Shown here in pieces: positions 47,909-57,556 of a stretch of DNA of 64,000 bases. Both the position numbers and the translations under genes were made by a program. The stretch's first letter is position 1. Every line of letters starts with the position of its first letter. The notes below the pieces were generated by a model. It did not search any database and was not told the DNA's origin. It saw nothing but the letters and a program-made list of their open reading frames with translations. This DNA comes from Natronococcus sp. CG52 (GTDB taxonomy: Archaea; Halobacteriota; Halobacteria; Halobacteriales; Natrialbaceae), in NCBI RefSeq assembly GCF_023913515.1, contig NZ_CP099391.1:2480001-2544000 (forward strand). Reading direction: 5' to 3'.

Positions 47909-49402
47909 TCAAAGGGAGTCATATAATCTCCGGTCTGCCTTATTGAGTCCTAAACTGAATATCGCTGCGGTATAGACGCCGATACTTATAGCTCCCGCAA
48001 TGAACATTGTAACAACTGGTGGTGTAGGGAATATCTTTGGTAAGAGTAGCATAGCTGATGCACAAGGTAGAGAGGCTATTATTGGCTTCAGAAATGACTG
48101 CGATATAGGGATCATTCCCTCGAGATACCACACTTCACCAGCTCGTGCGATATTCAATACTACAAGAACCACAGCACTCGCATATGCTGCCCCAATAAGA
48201 CCAAATTGGAGTATAAATAAGTAGTTGAGTATGATGTTGAGAATAGCTGCTACCCACTGGTTAAGGAATACAATATATTGGTGATCAGTCATCATGAGAA
48301 GATATCCACTTGGTCCCACTGATGAGTCAATGAGTTTTGCGGTTGATAGTATAATAAGGATTGTTCCACCAGCAATGAACTCTCTGCCAAATAGGGACAA
48401 TAATTCTTTATGATAAATAATTGCCCCAAGTGTTAGTGGAATTGAACACGTAAATGACCACCGTGAAGTTACAGTAAAAATCTCGTTCAATTCATCAAGA
48501 TCGTTATTAAAATAGAGCCTTGAAGCAATAGGGGGGAATAATTGCCCAATTGCGGAAACAGGCAGAGTTATAAACGACGCTAATAGCACCGCAATATTAT
48601 AAGTTCCTACGCTGGCTGCAGAGAAAAATATACCCACCATAAGAATATCAGTTCGTGTGTAAAAAAATTGTCCCATATCCTTGGCCGACAACGGGACTGA
48701 GTAGGTGTAATACTCCTGTATATCTACGTTGTCCGTTGACCAGGACGGGTTGATCTCAAGATGTCGCGAGGAGAGATAGAAACCATATAGGAGTGTTAGC
48801 ACACTTGCAATGACAACAGTTATAGTCGTTTCGAGGACCTGTAATCCCAGTAAGAACGAAATAACAGCAGCAGCCAGTGTTAGCCCATGCCAAGCAATCT
48901 TACGTATTAGAACGTCGTATTTGGCTAACTCAAGGGCTCGAAATGTGTTTGAGGTTACTTGCATTATTGTATCAAAGACTAGAATAATAGCAAAAAGTCG
49001 AAGGACATCAATGAAAATCGGATCATCAATCGTATAACTAGCAATAGTTGGTGCCATAGCAATGACTATACTAGCTGTCACAACACTTCCTGAAAACGAA
49101 GTAACATATGCAAGGGTTAGTGTATCTTCTTGGGTAGTAGGGGTGTCTGTCTGTGCAGGCAAATATTTCATCAACGATTTATTTGAACCTAAGTTTGAAA
49201 TGCGACGAGCTAGCAGAAGACCTGTTTGAGCAAATGAAAAGATGCCGTAGCCCGATGCACCTAGCAACCGTGTCAGGAGCACCTGTGCGATGAATCCAAA
49301 AGCATTGGAAATTATATATCCTACAGAGAAAAATGATGCTCCCTGAAAGACAGAGCCTAGAGACTGTGTGACCTTTTTTGATTCAGAGTCGGTTTCAGAC
49401 AC
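47909..49402 (-). CDS. Polysaccharide flippase (Wzx/RfbX, MOP superfamily)
   Basis: 497 residues with about 14 hydrophobic helices. The N-terminal FFSVGYIISNAFGFIAQVLLTRLLGASGYGIFSFAQ is the MOP flippase signature. A later YTYSVPLSAKDMGQFFYTRTDILMVGIFFSAASVGTYNIA repeats the pattern in the second half. It would move lipid-linked oligosaccharide across the cytoplasmic membrane for S-layer or exopolysaccharide glycosylation. Next to a polymerase-like protein (49494) and a phosphatase-fold enzyme. Confidence 0.85.
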   Translation of the reverse strand: MSETDSESKKVTQSLGSVFQGASFFSVGYIISNAFGFIAQVLLTRLLGASGYGIFSFAQTGLLLARRISNLGSNKSLMKYLPAQTDTPTTQEDTLTLAYVTSFSGSVVTASIVIAMAPTIASYTIDDPIFIDVLRLFAIILVFDTIMQVTSNTFRALELAKYDVLIRKIAWHGLTLAAAVISFLLGLQVLETTITVVIASVLTLLYGFYLSSRHLEINPSWSTDNVDIQEYYTYSVPLSAKDMGQFFYTRTDILMVGIFFSAASVGTYNIAVLLASFITLPVSAIGQLFPPIASRLYFNNDLDELNEIFTVTSRWSFTCSIPLTLGAIIYHKELLSLFGREFIAGGTILIILSTAKLIDSSVGPSGYLLMMTDHQYIVFLNQWVAAILNIILNYLFILQFGLIGAAYASAVVLVVLNIARAGEVWYLEGMIPISQSFLKPIIASLPCASAMLLLPKIFPTPPVVTMFIAGAISIGVYTAAIFSLGLNKADRRLYDSL

Positions 49403-49493
49403 GTATGGAAACGGCCGTGCTTCAATTATTTAATTCCGGTGTAAACAGTTACAGAGGGATAGGACGATTCATCTATGTGAAATATATTATAAA

Positions 49494-51395
49494 TTAGGTG
49501 TACTTAGTATAGATCGTATTATTACCAGAGTTATAGATATTCGATTGTTTATGAAAGTTATCCCAAACTCTTGCTTCTGAGGAATAGCGTGAATTGTGTC
49601 TTATAGACTCAGCAACCTCTTTATCATCAGTGGTGTAGACCTTTAACGGCCTCTCATTTAACTCACCGTAACGAACAAGAGATAGTGCATTAGTGTCATC
49701 TGTGATTAAAGAACTATTCTGTGAGTTGACTTGTATTAGCCTCTCTTGTCCAGTAAACTGGGAGAACTCAAGATACCGTGCCACAACATAGTCTGAATGG
49801 ATTGACTGGTTACTATATGTGCCAGAGTGGTTGATTGCACTCGTTTCTTCAGAAGTAAGATAGCCAGTATGCGTATCCGTTTTCACGGCAGGATCGTTAC
49901 TCACGAGGTCCGTTGAAACCCCTCCAAACATGGAGAATGCTACAAGCATGACAACAATACCAGACAAGATAAGATTCTGTGATGGTTGGTATAACCAGAC
50001 AACACTTACTGCTGTTGCAATTGATATGAACATTATTGTATAGAGTCCCCAACGCTCAAAATTAAATTCGCCTCCAAGTTGCTCAAGTATGAGTGTTGGC
50101 CCAGGTGCGGTAATTGCAATAGATAGTAGCCCAATTGTCACGAATACTTTCAATAGTGGATTCATATCATTGTCAATATCACTAGAGTAAACTACTAGAG
50201 ACGATAATACAATGAATAATACAATCGGTGAAAAATGGGCATAATTTATATATCGGGCTACTATGTCAATTTCTCGAACAGCAGTTTCGCTTGCAGCCGG
50301 TGCACTGGAGAAGGCACCGAGAAAGGTTAGTACGAGCACTTCAATAATATCTGGTGACCGATACATCCAGTATACTAATAAGAAGATGCCTGAGATGAAT
50401 AATATTCGTTTAGGCACAGGTATCGATTTTTCCCCTTTAAGGGAAAATAATGAGCTGATACAATAATATCCAATAATAATAACTGATATAAATGGTGCGG
50501 AAGCGGCATGATATGGTATCGTTGAAAAAATTGTAACAAATAGGAGAATACTAATATTTTTATTTGGATTATTAATAAATAGCCAAAATATGACAATAAG
50601 AAGTAAGCCTACTACACTGCGTGAGATACTGTAGGTTCCATAATCTATAAAATATGTACTATAGGGTGTAAAAAGTGCAGCTACTAAGGCTATTTCTCGT
50701 GTTGAAATACGCCGCGTAATGGAGTAAATCAGAGGTGGAATGACAGCATAAAGTAAACCATTAGTTACTAACATTATCTGATGAGGTGTCAAGCCTACTG
50801 GTACAACATTATAGATCATGGCATTTAGGATGTGCCAGAATGCAAATGCACTATAAACCTCTCCGAAACGGCCGAAAGCCTCATCCAGTGATTTTCCCTG
50901 AAGTAATTCGCTGATCCACCAAGCATGTGGAATCGTGTCTGTCCCACCAACAAAAAAGTGAGGTAAAAGGGAAATGCTCCAGATAATTATGGCAGATAGT
51001 AGCGATATTTGTGCTAGAATGAGTGGTACGGAACTATTACTGTGAAAAATTTGACCGAAAATAGTTATTCCTGATAGGGTTAATAATAGATAGATTAGAA
51101 TATTCTGCCTACCAGCCCATGATGTTAATAAAATAGCACAACTTAGAGAGATGAAAAATGCAGATAAAAGGACACGTTTATCAATGAGCCCTTTTATACT
51201 ACCACTCTTTGTATTTATATTGTAATTGTAGAGAACTGGTGCTATAATCATTGGAACTGCCAGATAGGTTCCAAGAATGGCGTACTCTGTTAGGTCTAAT
51301 ATTGCGGCTACAACAACACCAAGAACACCGACTACGGGAATGCCATAAAAAAGACTGATACCTATTACGCGATGGTAGATTGATACAGATCCCAT
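49494..51395 (-). CDS. Large GT-C/polymerase-like membrane protein
   Basis: 633 residues. Thirteen or more hydrophobic segments in the first 480 residues. A loop with SLLPHFFVGGTDTIPHAWWISELLQGKSLDEAFGRFGEVYSAFAFWH carries Asp/His residues at the place used by GT-C glycosyltransferases. The C-terminal 150 residues are soluble and Ser/Thr/Asn-rich. It is probably an oligosaccharide polymerase or lipid-linked-sugar transferase; no exact family recognised. AT-rich and isoleucine-rich like its neighbours. Confidence 0.65.
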   Translation of the reverse strand: MGSVSIYHRVIGISLFYGIPVVGVLGVVVAAILDLTEYAILGTYLAVPMIIAPVLYNYNINTKSGSIKGLIDKRVLLSAFFISLSCAILLTSWAGRQNILIYLLLTLSGITIFGQIFHSNSSVPLILAQISLLSAIIIWSISLLPHFFVGGTDTIPHAWWISELLQGKSLDEAFGRFGEVYSAFAFWHILNAMIYNVVPVGLTPHQIMLVTNGLLYAVIPPLIYSITRRISTREIALVAALFTPYSTYFIDYGTYSISRSVVGLLLIVIFWLFINNPNKNISILLFVTIFSTIPYHAASAPFISVIIIGYYCISSLFSLKGEKSIPVPKRILFISGIFLLVYWMYRSPDIIEVLVLTFLGAFSSAPAASETAVREIDIVARYINYAHFSPIVLFIVLSSLVVYSSDIDNDMNPLLKVFVTIGLLSIAITAPGPTLILEQLGGEFNFERWGLYTIMFISIATAVSVVWLYQPSQNLILSGIVVMLVAFSMFGGVSTDLVSNDPAVKTDTHTGYLTSEETSAINHSGTYSNQSIHSDYVVARYLEFSQFTGQERLIQVNSQNSSLITDDTNALSLVRYGELNERPLKVYTTDDKEVAESIRHNSRYSSEARVWDNFHKQSNIYNSGNNTIYTKYT

Positions 51396-51561
51396 GTGGT
51401 TAAGTTCTGAATAGACATTTATATATATGCCTTATTCGATCTTTGAACCGGATAGCTGAGAGCATTAGTAAGAATCAACCCCAAATAGATTCTGGCTACT
51501 CAATAACACTTGAAGGTAGCAAGAAACTGACGTTAGTGTACCAGACAGAGTTGTGTATACC

Positions 51562-52839
51562 TTAGGACTGATCATCTGGTTCATAACTACAGACGAAGTA
51601 TCGATCCCTATTCTCAGCAATATACTCATAAATAGGTTCTCCAACCCATACGACTGGTGCCAGCCCCATTATCCAAACTACTGGAGCAAAAATACGGAAT
51701 TGACGAAGTAATTCGCGGAACGCCCAGTATCCCCCATAGTTAGCACCGTCGTTAAAGACATACATTCTTTCATCAAGTTGTATTTCTTCTTGATCAGTAT
51801 ACTCTTCTGGAGCAGTTGTTTGAGTGTAAAATAGTAAGTTATCATTTATATCTAATATTTTGAAAATATAGAGGCTGCGGGCGCACATATAGCAATGCTC
51901 ATCGTATACAATGTCGAGTTTTCGGTCTGAAACGATTCGTGCATAACCCTTATCCCATGCTAAGAAGAGTGAGAGGAAAATCATTTGATCGAAAAAGAAA
52001 GGACCTAAAGCAAGCCCAATAATGCCATGCATTCCGAACAACCCTATAACAAAGGGAGTTATGGATAGACCAAGAAAGATTGCTACCAAAAAGCCAGCTT
52101 CCAGCAGAATTGTCGAGATAGCAGAAAGAGCAGAAATGAGTGGAAATGTCGTGATAACCTCGCCAATAGGACGAGCTAAGCTATCAATTTCATTCCTGTA
52201 AGTGATAAAACGAATGGTCGTATCCGGTTGGATCCAGTTCCAGAGCGGTCCACCTATAATTTTCCCTATTCCACTTCCAAAATATATAATGGCTACAATA
52301 AGAAGAGAAGATTTCAGAATTGTCATTGGATAACTACCTTTGTTTGAAGTTTGCAGATGGTTATTGAGTTCAGAAAGAGACTGATCAGATGTTTGTCGAA
52401 TACCATCAATAGTAAGAGGATCTGTTTCTGCATACAGACCAAATATGCTAATGAATAATACAGCTATAAACAGCGATTCGGTTCCGCCGCTAGCATTATA
52501 TACAAACCGATGAGCACCCAGATATGCAAGGCTGAACGCAAATAAAAACGATACAATCCGTAGACGATAACCAATAATGAATAAACAGGCTATCAAAACT
52601 GTGGTCCAGACTATGAACGGCAATAATTCTAGTAGAAACGTAGAGCGTAGTAGACCATATCGATTTACAGGAACACTTGGCCACTCTGTCAACACTTTCC
52701 AATTCAATGAAGTAACCTTCCAAATGATATATGTTCCAATAATAATTCGAAATACAGCTAGGTTAATTGGGGATGGACGTTGATCATGTGACCAGTAATT
52801 TACTGTCAGCGATCGGGTCTTTGACCAAAATCCGATCAT
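51562..52839 (-). CDS. HTTM (gamma-carboxylase-like) protein fused to a DCC thiol-oxidoreductase domain
   Basis: 425 residues. Residues about 20-300 form the HTTM membrane region: SPINLAVFRIIIGTYIIWK, AYLGAHRFVYNASGGTESLFIAVLFISIFG, and IYFGSGIGKIIGG...W, related to vitamin-K-dependent gamma-carboxylases. From residue 309 a DCC/DUF393 domain begins: KLDIVYDEHCYMCARSLYIF with Cys316 and Cys319, in place of the usual DGxCxxC, then an FNDGANYGGYWAFRELLR helix. The fusion puts a thiol-redox centre with a carboxylase/epoxidase-like membrane fold. Function unknown. The ATG overlaps the stop of the upstream gene (ATGA). Confidence 0.8.
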   Translation of the reverse strand: MIGFWSKTRSLTVNYWSHDQRPSPINLAVFRIIIGTYIIWKVTSLNWKVLTEWPSVPVNRYGLLRSTFLLELLPFIVWTTVLIACLFIIGYRLRIVSFLFAFSLAYLGAHRFVYNASGGTESLFIAVLFISIFGLYAETDPLTIDGIRQTSDQSLSELNNHLQTSNKGSYPMTILKSSLLIVAIIYFGSGIGKIIGGPLWNWIQPDTTIRFITYRNEIDSLARPIGEVITTFPLISALSAISTILLEAGFLVAIFLGLSITPFVIGLFGMHGIIGLALGPFFFDQMIFLSLFLAWDKGYARIVSDRKLDIVYDEHCYMCARSLYIFKILDINDNLLFYTQTTAPEEYTDQEEIQLDERMYVFNDGANYGGYWAFRELLRQFRIFAPVVWIMGLAPVVWVGEPIYEYIAENRDRYFVCSYEPDDQS

Positions 52840-53513
52840 AGTTGCCCCTCACAACTCACATGTTCTGTCGCATCAAACGTATAGAGGCGATGATCTGATC
52901 TCTCAACCACTTTTGTTCCATCTTCTGAGGTTTTAATCATGATTTCATAAACCCGAAGTTCCGTAAATTCAGATACAGATTCCACATCATTGACTGTCCA
53001 ATGTTTTTCAAATTTGTGGGTGGGAAAAGACAGATGGGATCCTTGATGGTTTCCTGATAATATCTGATTTCGATATGAATTTGCTTGATTAATAAAGAAA
53101 CAACTTAGTTCAACTGTTTCTCCAGAACCGTAATCATAGACCATATTTTTTGCTTCTTGTCGAATATGTACGTTTAAAAATGGAGGGACCGCGCGGCTAT
53201 CAAGATATAGCTCTGTATCATTCTCATCAGCCACGTACATCATATGAAAAGTTTCTGTTTGTTGCTCAGGTTGACTAAATTTCTGCATATGTATAAAGGG
53301 AAGCATTTCTATTGCTAAGACGGAGCTTAGAAAAACAACACAGATTAAACCAATAGTGAAATATTTTCTTACTCTCTTATTATCTGAAAATACATAGGCA
53401 ATAGCAAGACTAACAAAAAACGATATAAAAATGCCTCCGGCGAGATAAGATATGAAGACACCTGACCAAAGTAATGACCAATCCATGGAAGGGAGATTTG
53501 TCGACATATACAA
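52836..53513 (-). CDS. Membrane-anchored partner of the HTTM-DCC protein
   Basis: 225 residues (MYMSTNLPSMDWSLLWSGVF; MSTNLP or a later Met could be the start). Two N-terminal helices (FISYLAGGIFISFFVSLAIAYVF and YFTIGLICVVFLSSVLAIEML) are followed by a beta-rich extracellular domain with one pair of cysteines (VELSCFF and HVSCEGQL). The ATGA overlap with the HTTM-DCC gene suggests a complex. Placement as partner is inferred from gene order and coupling only. Not recognised otherwise. Confidence 0.65.
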   Translation of the reverse strand: MYMSTNLPSMDWSLLWSGVFISYLAGGIFISFFVSLAIAYVFSDNKRVRKYFTIGLICVVFLSSVLAIEMLPFIHMQKFSQPEQQTETFHMMYVADENDTELYLDSRAVPPFLNVHIRQEAKNMVYDYGSGETVELSCFFINQANSYRNQILSGNHQGSHLSFPTHKFEKHWTVNDVESVSEFTELRVYEIMIKTSEDGTKVVERSDHRLYTFDATEHVSCEGQL

Positions 53514-53631
53514 ATATGTTTCTATCGATATTGTTTTATTAAGTCAGAGAGGTGAGCAAGTCATAGTGAGTGTTATCTATGACGCTCATGAATTATCTCG
53601 GAGACACATTAGACGTAAGTTTTTCTAACCA

Positions 53632-54148
53632 CTATGTGAGATCGGCCTTCGCCGCGTCAGTCTCACTTAGCAGAACCTGTTGCGTCCGTTCATACCACCG
53701 AAGCTGTTTTCGTGCAGTTTTCCGTTCCTCGTACTCCGTAGATCCGTTTTCGAACCGATCGGCGACGTCCTTCGGCGTATCTGCATCGCACCGATCTTGG
53801 TATGCCTGAATCTGAGCACCCCGCTCTCGGATACGGTCCTCGAGGCCGTCGAGCGATGACTCCTGTACGAGATCACACACGATCTCCCATTCGAACGCGG
53901 CCGCGTTTCGCTTGTACGTCAGTGGATCTCCGTCGTATTCGATGGCAACACCGAGGTTGACGAACGTCTGGAGATACTCGCGGACCAACGGCAGGTTCAC
54001 ATCCGGTTCGATCAGTCAGAGCAACGGCAGTAATTGGCTCCTCCCCCTGGATGAGTGCGTCGAGGAGTTGCTCTTCGCCAGTATCCTGGTTGGCTATACT
54101 TTTTTCTCCTGATAGGATTTCATCCGGACATCGTCCCATTTCTACCAC
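53632..54148 (-). pseudogene. DUF7342 protein, frameshifted copy (left duplicate)
   Basis: Two frames join into one protein: MVEMGRCPDEILSGEKSIANQDTGEEQLLDALIQGEEPITAVALTDRTGCEPA, then VREYLQTFVNLGVAIEYDGDPLTYKRNAAAFEWEIVCDLVQESSLDGLEDRIRERGAQIQAYQDR...KTARKQLRWYERTQ. It is very similar throughout to the intact gene at 56974-57495. A single frameshift near 54000 breaks it. Together with the next two entries it forms the left copy of a duplicated three-gene module. Confidence 0.85.
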
Positions 54149-54216
54149 CGTTATTCACGAAACCCTACAATTCCCCCTAACATCATTGAACGTCATAATA
54201 TCTTACTATATACCCA

Positions 54217-54419
54217 CTCGCTTTGCTGTACATTCGCTCTTCTCGTCGAAACGAAGTGGTAGCAGCACGACGAACTGACTCTCAGTGACCACTGATCAAT
54301 CCACTTCGGATGGGACTGAAAGGGGCGACGCGCTCGAGGTGAGAAGGGTCAACGAGACACAGTGCGCCTCGTTTTACGAGGGTCCTGAACAAACCGTCGA
54401 CTGGTATCGTACCCAGTAG
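54217..54419 (+). pseudogene. Left duplicate of the 71-aa hypothetical gene
   Basis: Reads RFAVHSLFSSKRSGSSTTN*LSVTTDQSTSDGTERGDALEVRRVNE...YEGPEQTVDWYRTQ. It matches 57557-57772 except for a stop replacing Trp. No start codon is kept at the expected place. Confidence 0.75.
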
Positions 54420-54447
54420 ACCGTTTTCACCAAAATGACTCTGATCA

Positions 54448-54789
54448 CTACTTTCGCGGAAGTGCCATTGTGAACGATCCTCGAATTTCGTCCAGTACTG
54501 GCTCGAGTCATTCGACGTCCCCAGATTCGAGTGCGTACTCGAGCTCATCGAGACTACAGCTGATCTCCCGTTGGAGATCCTCAAATACGGTTTCGAGTCG
54601 TTGCCGTCTCGCCCGTTTACGCTTCCATCGGCGGATCGTTCGGCTGCTGATTTCGACGTTGCTGGACAGATTGCCTGATACTGGATCTTCCCGTCTCGTC
54701 ACATAGTTCATCCACTCGAGTTGTGTGACTATTGTTCGAATACGTACGTTTAGAACTCGAATTCGCGCGAGAGCGAATGAAGAGATCAC
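54448..54789 (-). pseudogene. Left duplicate of a short HTH-like/coiled-coil gene with nonsense mutation
   Basis: From MISSFALARIRVLNVRIRTIVTQLEWMNYVTRREDP, then SSNVEISSRTIRRWKRKRARRQRLETVFEDLQREISCSLDELEYALESGDVE, TGA, LEPVLDEIRGS. The right copy (57799-57930) reads through with Arg at the stop. The central part resembles an HTH with a basic recognition helix (SSRTIRRWKRKRARR). Function unknown. Confidence 0.55.
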
Positions 54790-54846
54790 TCTTGCTCTTT
54801 CGACGAAAGAAGGGCTAAGAGAATTAGACGCGTGCTGTGACTGATC

Positions 54847-55581
54847 TCAGTCAGCAGTCGCTGGCACTTCCGCCTCTTGCAACCGTTCCTCCGCTTCGTC
54901 GCGATCCTCGGGATAGCCGACGTCGATCCGCCAGCCGTCGAGCCCAATCGCGTCGATCGTCCGCCCGCTCTGGATTAGCAGGTCGATCGCCTCGCTGATC
55001 TCGTACTCGTTGCGATCGGAGGGCTGGACGAGGTGACACGCGTGGAAGATCGCGGGCGTGAACGTGTAGAAGCCGGTCATGACGAGATTGGACGGTGGAT
55101 CGTCGGGTTTCTCGACGACGTCCGTGATCTCGCCGTACTTGTTCGTATCGCAGACCCCGTAGCGCGACGCTTCCTCCCACGGCACTTCCTCGACGAGGAA
55201 CGCCGCATCCGCTCGCTCTTCCTGCTGGCGGCGAACGACGTCCTCGAGGTTCGCCTGGAAGATATTGTCCCCGAGAATCAGCATGAAGTCGTCGTCGATG
55301 TGGTCCTCGACAGTCAGCAACGCGTGGGCGAGCCCCTGCTGCTCGCGCTGGTGGGCGTACGTGATCGGTACGCCGCGATACTCGTCGCCGTAGTGGTCGA
55401 TGATCTTCTCCTTCAGGTAGCCGACAACCACGACGAACTCGTCCGCGCCGAGTTCGACGAGCTGATCGAGACAGTGGGTGAGGATCGGTTCCTCGTCGAC
55501 CTCCACCATCCCCTTCGGTTTGTCTTCCGTCAGCGGGCGAAGCCGCGTGCCTTCTCCCGCGGCGAGTACGACAGCTTGCAT
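54847..55581 (-). CDS. aglF: Sugar-1-phosphate nucleotidyltransferase (AglF-like)
   Basis: 244 residues from MQAVVLAAGEGTRLRPLTEDKPKGMVEV, with the GxGxRxxPxTxxxPK signature of glucose-1-phosphate uridylyl- and thymidylyltransferases. ILTHCLDQLVELGADEFVVVVGYLKE, LILGDNIFQ (metal-binding Asp) and IDVGYPEDRDEAEERL follow. In Haloferax AglF makes UDP-glucose and AglM oxidises it for N-glycan assembly. The divergently placed AglM-like gene here supports that reading, though the donor base is not proven. Confidence 0.75.
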   Translation of the reverse strand: MQAVVLAAGEGTRLRPLTEDKPKGMVEVDEEPILTHCLDQLVELGADEFVVVVGYLKEKIIDHYGDEYRGVPITYAHQREQQGLAHALLTVEDHIDDDFMLILGDNIFQANLEDVVRRQQEERADAAFLVEEVPWEEASRYGVCDTNKYGEITDVVEKPDDPPSNLVMTGFYTFTPAIFHACHLVQPSDRNEYEISEAIDLLIQSGRTIDAIGLDGWRIDVGYPEDRDEAEERLQEAEVPATAD

Positions 55582-55686
55582 TGACACCGATTAATGACTC
55601 TCCGATCACAATAACGTTCTGGTTCATGGTAATCTCCGCTCACAGTATCAGAACGCTCTTGCATATCGGCTCGGGCAATCCATCTA

Positions 55687-56973
55687 ATGGATATCTCTGT
55701 CATCGGCAGCGGCTACGTGGGGACGACGATCGCAGCCTGTTTTGCAGAGCTGGGCCACGACGTCACAGCGATCGACATCGACGAGGAGATCGTTGCAACG
55801 CTCAACGAGGGCCGGGCACCGATCGACGAGCCCGGTCTCGGGGAGTTGCTCGAAACGCACGTCGGCGATCGGCTCGAGGCCACCACGTCCTACGACGCCG
55901 TGCCTGAATCAGACGTCACGTTCCTGGCAATCGGCACCCCGTCGAACGAAGACGGTAGCATCGATCTCACTGCCTTGGAAGGAGCCGCCGAAGCAACTGG
56001 CGAGGCCCTCGCCGACAAATCCGATCGCCACCTCGTCGTCATCAAGAGTACGGTGACGCCGACGAGCATCGCAAACACCCTCGAGCCCGCCGTCAAACGA
56101 GGCGCCGACGGAAACGAGAACGTCGAGGTCGGAATGAATCCCGAGTTCCTCCGCGAGGGAAGTGCAGTCTCCGATTTCATGCATCCGGACAAACTCGTCT
56201 ATGGAACGAACTCCGAGTGGGCGACGGAGCGACTGCACGCTATCTATGAGCCGCTGCTCGAGGACCACGACGCCGATATCGTCGAAACTGACCCACAGAC
56301 CGCATCGATGATCAAGTACGCCAATAACGCCTTTCTCGCCTCCAAAATCAGTCTCGTCAACGACCTTGGGAACATCTGTAAGGAGTTTGGTCTCGACGCC
56401 TACGAGGTGATGGAAGCGATCGGCCTCGACGACCGAATCTCCGAACAGTTCCTCCGCAGCGGCGTCGGCTGGGGCGGTTCCTGCTTCCCGAAGGACGTCA
56501 ACGCCATCATCGCGGCGGCGCGCGAGGAAGGCTACGAGCCGGCACTCCTCGAGGCTACTGTCGAAATCAACGACCGCCAGCCCGAACGAATGCTCACCCT
56601 CCTTACAGACTACGTCGATCTCGAGGATGCCCGCGTCGCAGTCCTCGGCCTCTCGTTCAAACCGCAGACGGACGACATCCGGAACTCTCGAGCGATCCCG
56701 ACTATCGAAGGTCTCCAAGAACGTGGGGCTGAAGTCGTCGCATACGACCCGGTCGCGATCGAGCCGATGCAAGAGCGGTTCCCCGAGATCGAGTACGCGG
56801 AGTCGGCGGCTGATGCCCTAACCGATGCCAATGGAGTAGTAGTCGTAACGGACTGGGACGAGTTCGCGGCACTGGATGAGGAGTTCGATACGATGGCCGC
56901 CCCTATCGTCGTCGACGGCCGCCGAATCATCCAGCGTCGAGACGGCATCACGTACGAAGGCCTGACCTGGTGA
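55687..56973 (+). CDS. aglM: UDP-glucose 6-dehydrogenase (AglM-like)
   Basis: 428 residues, full length. NAD site MDISVIGSGYVGTTIAACFAELGH, FLAIGTPSNEDGSID, VVIKSTVTPTS, EFLREGSAVSDFMHPDKLVYG, and catalytic Cys266 in GVGWGGSCFPKDVNA. The C-terminal domain has LGLSFKPQTDDIRNSRA. Oxidises UDP-glucose to UDP-glucuronate, a precursor of haloarchaeal N-glycan hexuronic acids. The 105-bp divergent region with aglF holds the promoters. Both genes lie between the two copies of the DUF7342 module. Confidence 0.85.
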   Translation: MDISVIGSGYVGTTIAACFAELGHDVTAIDIDEEIVATLNEGRAPIDEPGLGELLETHVGDRLEATTSYDAVPESDVTFLAIGTPSNEDGSIDLTALEGAAEATGEALADKSDRHLVVIKSTVTPTSIANTLEPAVKRGADGNENVEVGMNPEFLREGSAVSDFMHPDKLVYGTNSEWATERLHAIYEPLLEDHDADIVETDPQTASMIKYANNAFLASKISLVNDLGNICKEFGLDAYEVMEAIGLDDRISEQFLRSGVGWGGSCFPKDVNAIIAAAREEGYEPALLEATVEINDRQPERMLTLLTDYVDLEDARVAVLGLSFKPQTDDIRNSRAIPTIEGLQERGAEVVAYDPVAIEPMQERFPEIEYAESAADALTDANGVVVVTDWDEFAALDEEFDTMAAPIVVDGRRIIQRRDGITYEGLTW

Positions 56974-57495
56974 CTACTCGGACGTGAGACCGGCCTCCAT
57001 CACGCCAGTCTCACTCAGTCGGACCTGCCGTGCTCGTTCGTACCGCCGAAGCTGTTTCCGTGCAGTTTTCCATTCTTCGTACTCCGCAGATCCCTTCTCG
57101 AGCCGATCGGCGACATCCTTCGGCGTGTCCGCATCGTACCGATCCTGATACGCCTGAATCTGAGCACCTAGCTCTCGGATACGCTCCTCGAGGACGTCGA
57201 GCGAGGACTCCCGCGCAAGATCACACACGATCTCCCATTCGAACGCGGCCTCGTTTCGCTCGTACGTCGATGGATTCCCGTCGTATTCGATGGCGACACC
57301 GAGGCTCACGAACGACTGGAGATACTCGCGGACGACGGCAGGGTCACATTCAGTTCGATCGGCAAGAGAAGCGGCAGTAATCGGGTCATCCGCCCGAGTG
57401 AGTACATCGAGGAGTTGGTCTTCGACAGCACCCTGGGTGGACATATTATTTTCGCCTGATAGATCGTTATCCGGGCGTCGCTCCATTACTACCAC
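56974..57495 (-). CDS. DUF7342 winged-HTH protein (right copy, intact)
   Basis: 173 residues. The N-terminal winged-helix part reads VEDQLLDVLTRADDPITAASLADRTECDPAVVREYLQSFVSLGVAIEYDG. A helical region (AFEWEIVCDLARESSLDVLEERIRELGAQIQAYQDRYDADTPKDVADRLEKGSAEYEEWKTARKQLRRYERARQ) follows, a probable dimerising coiled coil. The start could also be MERRPD (57486) or MSTQGA (57444); similarity to the left copy extends upstream, so the longest is kept. The stop directly follows that of aglM (convergent, no spacer). Putative regulator. Confidence 0.75.
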   Translation of the reverse strand: MVVMERRPDNDLSGENNMSTQGAVEDQLLDVLTRADDPITAASLADRTECDPAVVREYLQSFVSLGVAIEYDGNPSTYERNEAAFEWEIVCDLARESSLDVLEERIRELGAQIQAYQDRYDADTPKDVADRLEKGSAEYEEWKTARKQLRRYERARQVRLSETGVMEAGLTSE

Positions 57496-57556
57496 CGTTA
57501 TTCACGAAACCCCATAGTTCTTCTCAATAGTATAGACACTCACGCAAATTTACTAA

